Shown here piece by piece: positions 25,188 to 33,162 of a stretch of DNA of 52,348 nt. Made by a program: the position numbers and the translations under genes. Source of the DNA: Planctomycetes bacterium UBA1662. GTDB taxonomy: Bacteria; Planctomycetota; UBA8108. The notes under the pieces are model-generated. The model was not told where the DNA came from. It worked only from the letters and a program-made list of their open reading frames with translations, and searched no databases. The stretch lies in NCBI GenBank assembly GCA_002320775.1, contig DCKY01000059.1, positions 4,487 through 56,834 on the forward strand. The letters run 5' to 3'. Every line of letters begins with the position of its first letter. Position 1 is the stretch's first letter.

Positions 25188-26221
25188 CAGCGGGATCATC
25201 AGAATCCGGTGCGGCTGAAATGGACGACATCGGTTCTCCGGGCAGGTCCTTACGCCGAGGTGCCCTCCTGGGCGGAGGCCTGTGGGTTGCCTGTGCGGGA
25301 TATTGCGCCATCACGGCCTGCGAAGACCGGCTGGAGCTGATTGAGCTGTTGTTGTTATTCGGTCCGTTGCTCGCGGTGCCGGGAGGTCTGTCGATGGTGG
25401 TCGGCCAGCAGGCGCCTGGTGAGCTTCGAGGGGAAGGGCCTGTTGTTCGCCTCCTGCTGCCGGCCGCGCTCTGCGTGGTCGTCTCCCGGTGGCTTGCCCC
25501 CGGGCTTCCGGCTGCGGCCCTCGCCGCTCCCTGGCTTCTGGTTACGGGGCTTGTCGCCCTGCTTGGCCTGCAGCGAATCATCCGGCGGGGGTTCTTTCCG
25601 CTCGAGGAACTGACTGTAGATGCAGGGCTTCTCTACCTGCCGGTCGGGGGAGGGTGGTTGCTGCTGTCGAGCGCGGGGCTTGAGCCGATGGGGTTTGATT
25701 CGACCATCGTCCTGCTGACCGCGGTCCATTTTCATTTTGCCGGTTTTTCCGCGGCCCTGGTTGCCGGGCTTGCCGGGCGGGTACTTAAGGGAGACGCCTC
25801 CGTCACGGATAACGTTCGATCTTTAGCTCTGGGCGCCTACCGTCTCGCGGCGGCCATCGTGATACTCGGTCCGCCGCTGGTCGCGGTGGGGATCATGGCC
25901 TCGCCAATTGTCGAGGTGATTTCAGGGATCGCCCTCTCCATCGGCATGCTGACCCTGGCCTTCGTCCTGGTGTTGATCGCGCTTGCTGTCGAGCGACTCC
26001 TGCCGAAGCTGCTCCTGTGCATCGCGGCGCTTTCACTCACCGCGACGATGGCCCTCTCGATGACCTACGCCGCCGGAGAATACAGGGGGGAAGAGCTTGT
26101 TTCCATAGCGACGATGGCCGCCACCCATGGCGTGGCTAACGTGCTGGGCTTCACCTTCTGCGGCGGGCTGGGTCTCATCGTGTTGTTGCGCGAAACGGGC
26201 GATTCCAGAGCCGATGGTTGA
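25184..26221 (+). CDS. YndJ-like integral membrane protein
   Basis: A 345-residue protein with about nine or ten hydrophobic segments. I chose the GTG at 25184 because GGAAGG lies six bases upstream (25172-25177) and it overlaps the preceding stop as GTGA; the frame further upstream (to 24989) is only the shadow of the zinc-ribbon gene. LLTAVHFHFAGFSAALVAG in the middle and MAATHGVANVLGFTFCGGLG near the end match the YndJ family, whose function is unknown. The histidine-rich HFHF segment is the family's most striking feature and may bind metal or haem, which is inference. Confidence 0.75.
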   Translation: MTAGSSESGAAEMDDIGSPGRSLRRGALLGGGLWVACAGYCAITACEDRLELIELLLLFGPLLAVPGGLSMVVGQQAPGELRGEGPVVRLLLPAALCVVVSRWLAPGLPAAALAAPWLLVTGLVALLGLQRIIRRGFFPLEELTVDAGLLYLPVGGGWLLLSSAGLEPMGFDSTIVLLTAVHFHFAGFSAALVAGLAGRVLKGDASVTDNVRSLALGAYRLAAAIVILGPPLVAVGIMASPIVEVISGIALSIGMLTLAFVLVLIALAVERLLPKLLLCIAALSLTATMALSMTYAAGEYRGEELVSIATMAATHGVANVLGFTFCGGLGLIVLLRETGDSRADG

Positions 26222-26284
26222 TTTCGGATAGAAACCCGGCGTCTGTGGGGGTACGGTAGGACTCTCAAAAAACAAGGAGCAGTC

Positions 26285-27085
26285 ATGTTACGAATATCAC
26301 TTTCCCTTCTGTCGGCGCTTTTAACGAGCATCTTGCTATCAACTGCCGTCAGCGGTGTCGAGCCCACCTTTAAAAACGAGGAATACGACACCAAGCACGA
26401 GCGCAACGTGCTGGACTTCTGGAGGGCCGAATCTTCGAAGCCCACACCTGTGGTCGTCTACTTTCATGGAGGCGGCTTTGTGCAGGGAGACAAGGGGCAG
26501 ATTCCCAGCAGGGCGATCATCAAAAAGTACCTCGATGCGGGAGTGTCCTTCGCGTCGTGTAATTACCCGTTCATCAAGAACCAGAGCCCCGCTGAGTATA
26601 CAAAGGTCATGCGGCATTGCGGCCGCGCGATCCAGTTCCTGCGCTCCAAGAGCAAGGAATGGAACATCGACCAGAAGCGATTCGGGGCGATTGGAGCTTC
26701 CGCGGGCGCGCTGATTTCCGAGTGGCTGGGGTATGGACCGGAGATCGGGAGCCGCCGCAGCCGGGAGAAGGTGGGGAGGTTTTCCTCGAAGGTCCAGGTG
26801 GTTGGCAGCCTGATGCAGCCGTATGGCACTCAGCAGATGATCATTGGGAAGATGAAGAGAGGCGGCCCTCCGCTGTATATCTACGCCCACTCCATGCCAT
26901 CCGATGAGATTCACCATCCGAGATACGCCAAGATGATGAAGGCGAAGGCTGACAAGGTACGGATCCGCTGTGTGCTCTACGGAACCGGCGAAAACGGCAT
27001 CCCTCCCCACCCCAAGGGGAAGGACCCTGTGGAGTCCCAGTTCGAATTCTTCTGCAAGTACCTGAAGGTGAAGATCAAGTCCTGA
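26285..27085 (+). CDS. Secreted alpha/beta hydrolase (BD-FAE/esterase-like)
   Basis: A 266-residue exported hydrolase. AAGGAG precedes the ATG, and a signal peptide covers about residues 1-24. The oxyanion motif HGGG is at 61-64 (VVVYFHGGGFVQGDKG) and the nucleophile elbow GASAGA has Ser139. The region expected to hold the acid and histidine (LYGTGENGIPPHP) is present near residue 240. It is shorter than the EF-hand esterase at 15488-16561 and lacks EF-hands. Family members hydrolyse carboxylic esters, often acetyl or feruloyl groups on glycans; the substrate here is unknown. The long untranslated region to its right suggests that transcription ends soon after it. Confidence 0.85.
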   Translation: MLRISLSLLSALLTSILLSTAVSGVEPTFKNEEYDTKHERNVLDFWRAESSKPTPVVVYFHGGGFVQGDKGQIPSRAIIKKYLDAGVSFASCNYPFIKNQSPAEYTKVMRHCGRAIQFLRSKSKEWNIDQKRFGAIGASAGALISEWLGYGPEIGSRRSREKVGRFSSKVQVVGSLMQPYGTQQMIIGKMKRGGPPLYIYAHSMPSDEIHHPRYAKMMKAKADKVRIRCVLYGTGENGIPPHPKGKDPVESQFEFFCKYLKVKIKS

Positions 27086-27574
27086 GGATTTCGATCCATA
27101 GGTAGTGACAGGGGCGGGAGGTGGTGACCGCTGCCCATTTACTGGGCGGCTGCACTTGCTTTAACTGCCGGGATGTGACTTTTATGTGCAGGACTCCTGG
27201 GCGGGCCATTGATGCTGGGCAGGCAGGCCGGCTTGATTATTCGCTGCCGGGATGTTCCGGGTCTCTATTTCCCTGTGGATGAAAGACTTCAGTCATAGCT
27301 GGCGTTCATTATTCAGAGTGGCTGAAACCATGGAGCCTCGCCAGTTTTCGCGGGGCGTTTTGGCACATTAGTTGCTTCTACTGGGGGGGGGAGTTATTCG
27401 GGAAAAAGGCTGAGTTCGATGTCCAATTTACCGGCGTGGAATGGAATGTAGATGTTCGCTTCGAAAGGTTTTTCCAAAGTTGTTGAGGAAGTTACTCGAT
27501 TGGAGAAGTCCGCTATTTTAAAATACATTTTGGGTCCGAAATTTAAGGTTTATTGATATTCAACGGAGTTCGTC
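27086..27574 (+). other. 489-base intergenic region with possible terminator and sigma-54 promoter
   Basis: No coding frame with a ribosome binding site is seen. A possible stem GCCTCGC/GCGGGGC (27335-27341 and 27350-27356, eight-base loop, one T-G pair) followed by GTTTT could end the upstream esterase transcript. It is immediately followed by the sigma-54 motif at 27361 and a run of nine G at 27383-27391. The 183 bases between that run and the next start would be a long leader that turns AT-rich from about 27450. Confidence 0.6.
27361..27376 (+). promoter_or_regulatory. Sigma-54 (RpoN) promoter motif
   Basis: TGGCAC-ATTAG-TTGCT matches the sigma-54 -24/-12 consensus (TGGCAC, five bases, TTGCA/T) at every defined position, with GG and GC exactly ten bases apart. 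It faces the LamG/PKD/dockerin-like gene at 27575. The expected transcription start, about 12 bases after the GC, falls inside the run of nine G. Activator binding sites were not identified, and no RpoN or activator gene is in the window. Confidence 0.62.
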
Positions 27575-30340
27575 ATGCGCGCTTACGTCTCATGCCTGTC
27601 AATGCTGGTTTTTGTAACGATTTGTGGGGAGCTTCGCTCTCAGGAGGATGGGAGGATCTTCCGGATCACTCCAGACACACGCGCGCTTTGGGAGTTCAAC
27701 GACTTCGATTCGCCTCCAGGGGTTCCTTTGCCGGATGGCACCACCATTCCCGATCTTTCGGGCAACGGCAACGACGCCTTCGTAAAGAACAACAGCAGTG
27801 GAGCCATGCAGCCGGGTAACGGTTCGGAGTTGTGCGAAGGAGACTCCTCCGTGAGCCGGACGAATGAGGCCGGCGCGGCCCACGTGGCGACCAACGGAGA
27901 TGGTTCGGCTTTTGAATTCGGCGAGGACGAGAGTTTTTCCATCGAGCTCTACGTTGTTCGCGAAGAAACCACGGGGAATGCGAACTGGGGGATTCTCGCG
28001 GGAACCTGGCACAGTCGTGCCCTGATCAACGATACGGAGGATCCAATTGCCAATGGGGCCTGGTATGGCTATGGCTATATACGTCACAACGAGGGAGGAG
28101 GTTGGTACCTCAACACCTCGCCGATCAATCCTGACCGCAGCTTCAACCCGAGCTGGAACGAGATCAAGAGCGGCATCTTCGACATCCCGGTAGGTGAGCA
28201 CTACCTGGTCTCGAGCTTTGACCGCGAGAACGGGATTGGTACCGTTTACCTTAATGGGCTGCCGGTTGCCGAGGTCGGTATCGCGCCCGGTACGGCCTTC
28301 TACGCTCCTGAAGGACACGACCCATGCCACTTCGCCTTCCTGACGGGTGTCGATGATCTGAGCCGGAACTCTTACCGTACATCTCCCTCGGGGTATTCCA
28401 TCAGCGCGGCCAGGGTGCTTTCACGCGCGCTGACCGCCGAGGAGGTCGAGGAGAACTCTTTCCTGATCCAGGACTGTGAACCGATTCCTCTTGCGGGGAA
28501 AGAGGAGGAGATCCTGGCGGTGCTGACGACCTCAACGCGCGACGCTCTGGTAGACCAATGCGTCACCCTTTCCGGCGCCAACAGTAGAGGCGGCGATGGC
28601 GAGGACATCATCAGCTATGAGTGGAAAATCGGCGATGGGGCCTATTCAGAAGAGGGGGCTGTCTTCGAGATCTCCTTTGATGAGCCCACCGAAGGTGATG
28701 GAGTCGAGGTGAGCCTGCGCGTTACCGATGGCGTCGGCAATAGCGGGGTCGCAACCGTCAATATCTCAGTGAGTCATCAGACACCCGCGGCGAATATCGG
28801 CGCCCTGGTTAACGGGGAGGCAGTTGGAGGCGACCAGATCTGGTTGTCCAGCGGGGGTGTTCTGACCCTCGATGGGTCGGGCTCAACCACGCCGGTTTCC
28901 GCCGTGGCCTTCCTCTGCCCCGCAGAGGCGGAGCAGGCCATACCGGCCGTCGCGATTGGAGAATATCTCTGGGATCTCGACTCCGATGGAGAGATCGATG
29001 AGACGGGAGTTGAGATCGAGCTGCCGCCAGCCATTGGGCCGGATGCGTTCACTGTCACGCTGACTGTCGTTAACGAGGTCGGCTCCGAAGCCACTGCGAC
29101 GATCGATGTCTCAGTCGCGGGAGTCCCGGATGGCGTGGCTCCTTCTCCCCCGGGAAGGATCTTCATGGAGACGGATGACGCCATAGCCATCTGGGAGTTC
29201 AACTTGCCGGATCTCAACGAAGGTGATCCGCTCACCGGCGATATCCTGATCGAGGACTTCGCGGGCAATGGACTGGATGCCGTGGTCGAGGCCAATGATG
29301 GAGGTGAACTGGTGGCCGGTTCCGGAGATCCTGTATTTGATGACAATGCCTCGGTGAGCAAGAGCTTCGGAGGCGTTGGCCGGATCGTGGTGAACGAGGA
29401 TGACGATCAGTTCGAGTTTTCCCAGGACCAGGATTTTTCCATCGAGCTTTACCTCAACAGGGAGGAGGTCCTCGGCGGCGCGAACTGGGGGGTTCTCGCC
29501 GGCACCTGGCACAGCAGGAATCTATCCGATGACAACCTCGATCAGATAGCCGACGGCGCATGGTATGGCTACGGGTTTGTGCGTCCCGGCGGTTCCGAGG
29601 TCGGCGGGCAGATGCTCTTCAATATGTCGCCGATCAACTCCGATGGCACCTTCACTCCGAGCTGGAATGAGATCAAAACGCCGATCTTTGAGATCCCCGC
29701 CGGCAGCCACTACGTGGTTGCCACAGTTTCCCGCTCTACCGATCCCCAGCGGGCCTCCGTCTACCTTGACGGCGAGTTTATGGGGGGGGTGGACCTCCCC
29801 GCGGGCCAGGCCTTTATCTCTCCGATCGGGCATGATCACGCCCGGTTCATGTTCTTTGCTGGTGAAGATGACGCCTCGCGTAATCAATACCGGGTTGCGC
29901 CGAGCGGCTATTCCATCGATGCGGCAAGGGTCTCTTCAAGGGCGCTCAGCGCGGAAGAAGTTGAAGAAAACCATGCCAACCTGCGGGCGGGCTACGCTGT
30001 TCCGCTCCAGGAGGGCGGTCCTGTTCCGAAGCCCGGAGAGAACTTCGTGCGCGGCGACACCAACGCTGATGGAGCTATCAACCTGACCGATGGGGTCGTT
30101 CCGCTGCTCTTCCTCTTCTCTGGAGGTGCGGCGCCGGCGTGCATGGACGCCGCTGACGCGAATGATACCGGAGCGGTCGAGATCACCGATGCGATCATCA
30201 TCTTCAGTTGGCTGTTTACCGGCGGGGTTGCGCCGGTGGCGCCATCTCCAACGAGTCCGGGGTACCCGGTGTCGGACTGTGGTCCTGACGCTACCGAGGA
30301 TGGACTCAGTTGCGAGGCGCAGGGGCCGGTCTGCGACTGA
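27575..30340 (+). CDS. Secreted LamG-PKD-PKD-LamG protein with dockerin-like C-terminus
   Basis: A 921-residue secreted protein with CGGAG six bases before its ATG and a signal peptide of about 22 residues. Residues 27-300 and 528-800 are two copies of a concanavalin-A/LamG-like fold; shared stretches include SFSIELYV/L, GILAGTWHSR/GVLAGTWHSR, GAWYGYG and TAEEVEEN/SAEEVEEN. Between them are two PKD-like domains (LSGANSRGGDGEDIISYEW and LDGSGSTTPVSA ... YLWDLDSDGEIDE). Residues about 824-900 form the dockerin-like pair (RGDTNADGAINLTDG and DANDTGAVEITDA). Such proteins typically bind carbohydrates or act in surface structures. No catalytic residues are recognised. The sigma-54 motif upstream suggests conditional expression, unlike neighbours with sigma-70-like -10 elements. 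Confidence 0.85.
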   Translation: MRAYVSCLSMLVFVTICGELRSQEDGRIFRITPDTRALWEFNDFDSPPGVPLPDGTTIPDLSGNGNDAFVKNNSSGAMQPGNGSELCEGDSSVSRTNEAGAAHVATNGDGSAFEFGEDESFSIELYVVREETTGNANWGILAGTWHSRALINDTEDPIANGAWYGYGYIRHNEGGGWYLNTSPINPDRSFNPSWNEIKSGIFDIPVGEHYLVSSFDRENGIGTVYLNGLPVAEVGIAPGTAFYAPEGHDPCHFAFLTGVDDLSRNSYRTSPSGYSISAARVLSRALTAEEVEENSFLIQDCEPIPLAGKEEEILAVLTTSTRDALVDQCVTLSGANSRGGDGEDIISYEWKIGDGAYSEEGAVFEISFDEPTEGDGVEVSLRVTDGVGNSGVATVNISVSHQTPAANIGALVNGEAVGGDQIWLSSGGVLTLDGSGSTTPVSAVAFLCPAEAEQAIPAVAIGEYLWDLDSDGEIDETGVEIELPPAIGPDAFTVTLTVVNEVGSEATATIDVSVAGVPDGVAPSPPGRIFMETDDAIAIWEFNLPDLNEGDPLTGDILIEDFAGNGLDAVVEANDGGELVAGSGDPVFDDNASVSKSFGGVGRIVVNEDDDQFEFSQDQDFSIELYLNREEVLGGANWGVLAGTWHSRNLSDDNLDQIADGAWYGYGFVRPGGSEVGGQMLFNMSPINSDGTFTPSWNEIKTPIFEIPAGSHYVVATVSRSTDPQRASVYLDGEFMGGVDLPAGQAFISPIGHDHARFMFFAGEDDASRNQYRVAPSGYSIDAARVSSRALSAEEVEENHANLRAGYAVPLQEGGPVPKPGENFVRGDTNADGAINLTDGVVPLLFLFSGGAAPACMDAADANDTGAVEITDAIIIFSWLFTGGVAPVAPSPTSPGYPVSDCGPDATEDGLSCEAQGPVCD
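27653..29985 (+). repeat. Internal duplication of the LamG-like module (two coding copies)
   Basis: The segments 27653-28470 and about 29156-29985 encode homologous modules of roughly 270 residues, about half identical by eye, both starting RIF and ending with a conserved ASYS-like/GYSI-AARV-SRAL helix. The duplication is old enough that DNA identity is only moderate. The intervening 680 bases encode the PKD-like pair. Confidence 0.7.
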
Positions 30341-30390
30341 GGTCGGTCCGGACCAGGTCGGATTTCAGCCAGCCCTCATTGCCGAAATCC

Positions 30391-30413
30391 CCCGCCGTTT
30401 TCCAAACGGCGGG
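30391..30413 (+). terminator. Strong hairpin after the LamG gene
   Basis: CCCGCCGTTT at 30391-30400 pairs perfectly with AAACGGCGGG at 30404-30413 across a three-base loop. TGGAGATTTTATC follows, so the T-tract is imperfect and slightly displaced. Its position 50 bases after the LamG stop and before the next start (30509) fits a terminator. Confidence 0.6.
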
Positions 30414-30508
30414 TGGAGATTTTATCAATATGTGGTGAAAATGACTGCGTGTTGATTCAAACAAGCAGTCGAAAGCATTCCCTGGTCGGGAGTCCCCCGG
30501 AGAATCTA

Positions 30509-31747
30509 ATGATCACTCGAAGAGTCCTTACGCTTTGCGCGGCCGTCTTTTTTCCTTTGATTGCCAGCGCGGAAAATCCTCAGTACGCCCCCTCAAAGAA
30601 CAAGGGCAAGGTCAAGGTCTTCATTCTTGCCGGTCAGTCCAATATGGAAGGCCGGGGTTTCCCCGAGCCCCTCACCTGGCAGGTGGGCCAGAAGAAGTAC
30701 CGTGAGCGCTATACCCATTTCCTCAAGAATGGCGACTACGATGCTTTTACGAAGAAGGTGAAAGAGACCACGGACCCCAATGATAAGCGGAAGACACCCA
30801 CCTATCTCTGGAGCACGCGCCGTGATGTCTGGATCAACTACCTCGGGAAGCATGGCGATCTGACCGTCGGCTACGGCGCGCCGCGCGAAGGCTTTGGCCC
30901 TGAATTCAATTTCGGGCACGTCATGGGAAACCACTACGATGAGCAGGTCCTGCTCATCAAGGCCTCCTGGGGAGGGAGGGCGCTTGCGCGTGGATTCATG
31001 CCGCCCTCCTCCATGCTCAGTGATGCTGAGTACGCGAAGCTCGCCAAGGCCCAGAACGCGGAGAATAAGGTCTGGAACGAAGCCCAGCCGGCAAAAATTG
31101 AGGCGCACAACAAACGGGTCACCGAGCAGAACAAGAAGGACAACAAGAAAAGGCGCCTGCGAAAGTTTAAGCCGCGGGAGATGGTCACCGCGGCGCAGTA
31201 CAAGGAGCAGTTCGGCAAGGACTACCGTAATATGGTCAGCGAGGTGCATGGCTGTCTTGGCGAGCTCGGAGAACGCTTCCCGGGCTATAAAAACCAGGGC
31301 TATGAGATCATGGGCTTTGTCTGGTTCCAGGGCTGGAACGATCAATACCAGGACCGCTGGCTGAGCTATGAAAAGAACCTGGCCAACTTCATTCGCGATG
31401 TGCGAAAGGAGTTCAAGGCTCCGAAGATGAAGTTTGTTGTCGGCCAGATGGGCAACGATGGCATGGCGCCGGACAAGCCAGGGTCTCCAAGAGACTACAT
31501 CAAGAAGGCGCAGGCTGGAGTTCCCGAGCAGGCCGAGTTCAAGGGCAACGCGATTTGCGTCAGGACCGACAGGTACTGGGACATGGAAGCTCACGCCATC
31601 TACACCGGCCCCGGAGGCTGGAGTAAGGACGCCAGCAAGTGGCGGCAATTCGGTAACGACCGCCCCTACCACTACTACGGCAGCCCCTGGCTCTTTGCCC
31701 AGGTCGGTACGGCTTTTGGTGAGGGTATGCTCGAGCTCTTGAAGTAG
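30509..31747 (+). CDS. Secreted SGNH-type acetylesterase (sialate O-acetylesterase domain)
   Basis: A 412-residue exported esterase. The ATG at 30509 has CGGAGA about seven bases upstream and begins a signal peptide (MITRRVLTLCAAVFFPLIASA); the longer frame from 30413 runs through the terminator hairpin and is rejected. VFILAGQSNMEGRG is block I of the SASA/SGNH fold with the nucleophilic serine, and GFVWFQGWND holds a later conserved block. A lysine/arginine-rich helical insertion (about residues 190-250, with NKRVTEQNKKDNKKRRLRKF) interrupts the domain and appears in some planctomycete members. The catalytic Asp-His pair is not as clear as in the SIAE protein at 35154. It probably removes acetyl groups from glycans. 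Confidence 0.83.
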   Translation: MITRRVLTLCAAVFFPLIASAENPQYAPSKNKGKVKVFILAGQSNMEGRGFPEPLTWQVGQKKYRERYTHFLKNGDYDAFTKKVKETTDPNDKRKTPTYLWSTRRDVWINYLGKHGDLTVGYGAPREGFGPEFNFGHVMGNHYDEQVLLIKASWGGRALARGFMPPSSMLSDAEYAKLAKAQNAENKVWNEAQPAKIEAHNKRVTEQNKKDNKKRRLRKFKPREMVTAAQYKEQFGKDYRNMVSEVHGCLGELGERFPGYKNQGYEIMGFVWFQGWNDQYQDRWLSYEKNLANFIRDVRKEFKAPKMKFVVGQMGNDGMAPDKPGSPRDYIKKAQAGVPEQAEFKGNAICVRTDRYWDMEAHAIYTGPGGWSKDASKWRQFGNDRPYHYYGSPWLFAQVGTAFGEGMLELLK

Positions 31748-31791
31748 GCCAGTTCGCTGCTCTGACAGCTGTGTTTCAGTGAGGTGAAAAA

Positions 31792-32373
31792 GTGGGTAAA
31801 CGATCCAAGCGGCCCATAGCACGCGAAAACCGGCACTCCCTCGGCGAAGGATTCATCGAGAGAGATGAGTCCGACCTGGAGGAGATCCTTGAATCGAACC
31901 GGGCCCCCCTGTTTCTCGTGCTCGATGGAGTGCAGGATCCGCACAATCTCGGAGCCTGCCTGCGAACAGCGGATGGGGCCGGGGTAGATGCGGTCATAGC
32001 GCCCAGGAACCGGGCCGTGGGCATGACCTCGACCGTGTCACGAATCTCCTGTGGAGCCTCCGAGAGTGTTCCCTTCATCCAGGTTACCAACATTGTTCGC
32101 ACCCTGAAGGAAATGCAGAAGAATGGTGTCTGGGCGGTCGGGACGGCGGACGGGGCTGAGGCGTCCTCTCTTTACGACGTCGACTTCAAGGGGTCTATGG
32201 CCCTGGTGATGGGGGCTGAAGGCAAGGGGTTGCGCCGATTGACCATGGAGACCTGCGACCTTGTCGTCAGGATTCCGATGATGGGCAAGGTCGATTGCCT
32301 GAACGTCTCCGTGGCAACCGGGGTTTGCCTGTACGAGGCTCTGCGTCAGCGCGGGTCGCCGGACAAATCGTAG
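31792..32373 (+). CDS. rlmB: 23S rRNA Gm2251-type 2'-O-methyltransferase, short form
   Basis: A 193-residue SpoU/TrmH-class RNA methyltransferase. The GTG start has GAGGTG five bases upstream. Motif 1 is DGVQDPHNLGACLRTADGAG, motif 2 VMGAEGKGLRRLT, motif 3 IPMMGKVDCLNVSVATG; all closely match RlmB, which methylates the ribose of G2251 in the 23S rRNA peptidyl-transferase loop. Motif 3 has Cys where RlmB has Ser. The usual N-terminal substrate-binding domain (about 80-90 residues) is replaced by roughly 35 basic and acidic residues, so RNA recognition may differ. Its last 28 bases overlap the end of the convergent SpoU gene. Confidence 0.85.
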   Translation: MGKRSKRPIARENRHSLGEGFIERDESDLEEILESNRAPLFLVLDGVQDPHNLGACLRTADGAGVDAVIAPRNRAVGMTSTVSRISCGASESVPFIQVTNIVRTLKEMQKNGVWAVGTADGAEASSLYDVDFKGSMALVMGAEGKGLRRLTMETCDLVVRIPMMGKVDCLNVSVATGVCLYEALRQRGSPDKS

Positions 32374-33134
32374 AGTTCCCGCATCAGCAGGGATCCGGCC
32401 ACTCCCGCATTGAGCGATTCGACCCGGTCAGAGTGGCGGATCGCCAACCGCAGTTCGCTCCGTTCAGCCAGCCTCTGGGAAACACCCTCTCCTTCTGATC
32501 CGATGACGAGCGCAATCTGCCCTCGGGATGAGAGTTCTTTGAGCTGATCACTGTCTCCACTGGCCGTCGGAGCGCTGGTCACGAGCGTGAAGTCGCCGTC
32601 TTGCAGGAAGTCCAGGCAGGTGTCGAGGTTCAGCTTCGACACGGGCAGGCCGAAGATGGCTCCGGCTGTTGAACGTACGACCTTGGGGGAGAAGGGATCC
32701 GCTGATTCTTCGGTCAGCAGCACCGCCTCGAAATCGAAGGCCTGCGCCGAGCGGATCAGTGTGCCTACATTTCCCGGGTCGGAGATCCCATCTCCGATGA
32801 GCAGGCGTTGGCAGGCGCTCAACGAATTGAGGGGGATTTCCGGGTGCCTGAACACAGCGATGAGCCCTTGCGGGGTCTTCGTGTCCGCGGCGCCTTCGAG
32901 CTGGTGACTGGCGAGCTCTTCGCATGGAACACCTCGTGCTTCCAGCTCATCTACGAGTTGCCGTCCGCGCTCAGACAGCGCGCCCGGATCGAAGTACAGG
33001 GCCTCGGGATCAACCTTGTATCGCCTTGATTCCTCAAGCAGTCTCACTCCCTCTGCGGCGTACTGCCCCCATTCCCTCCTGCCCTTGCCGGTTTTCAGTG
33101 AGCGGAGGCGTCGAATGTCGCGCTGCGTTGCCAT
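32346..33134 (-). CDS. TrmH/SpoU-family RNA 2'-O-methyltransferase
   Basis: A 262-residue methyltransferase with a full-length plan: an N-terminal substrate-binding domain (KGRREWGQYAAEGVRLLEE) and a C-terminal SpoU knot with GDGISDPGNVGTLIRSAQAF, VIGSEGEGVSQ and RVESLNAGVAGSLLMREL as motifs 1-3. The RNA target (rRNA or tRNA) cannot be told from sequence. It converges with rlmB and the two coding regions overlap by 28 bases on opposite strands. The next minus-strand gene starts upstream at 33951 and ends 28 bases before this one starts. Confidence 0.88.
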   Translation of the reverse strand: MATQRDIRRLRSLKTGKGRREWGQYAAEGVRLLEESRRYKVDPEALYFDPGALSERGRQLVDELEARGVPCEELASHQLEGAADTKTPQGLIAVFRHPEIPLNSLSACQRLLIGDGISDPGNVGTLIRSAQAFDFEAVLLTEESADPFSPKVVRSTAGAIFGLPVSKLNLDTCLDFLQDGDFTLVTSAPTASGDSDQLKELSSRGQIALVIGSEGEGVSQRLAERSELRLAIRHSDRVESLNAGVAGSLLMRELYDLSGDPR

Positions 33135-33162
33135 TTGTCCCTGTCTCTACCTGCCTGGATTC

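Noticed and set aside
30593..31822. Minus-strand open frame of 409 codons opposite the SGNH esterase
   Set aside because: Leucine/valine-rich translation without family motifs, antisense to a clear gene with signal peptide and catalytic block.
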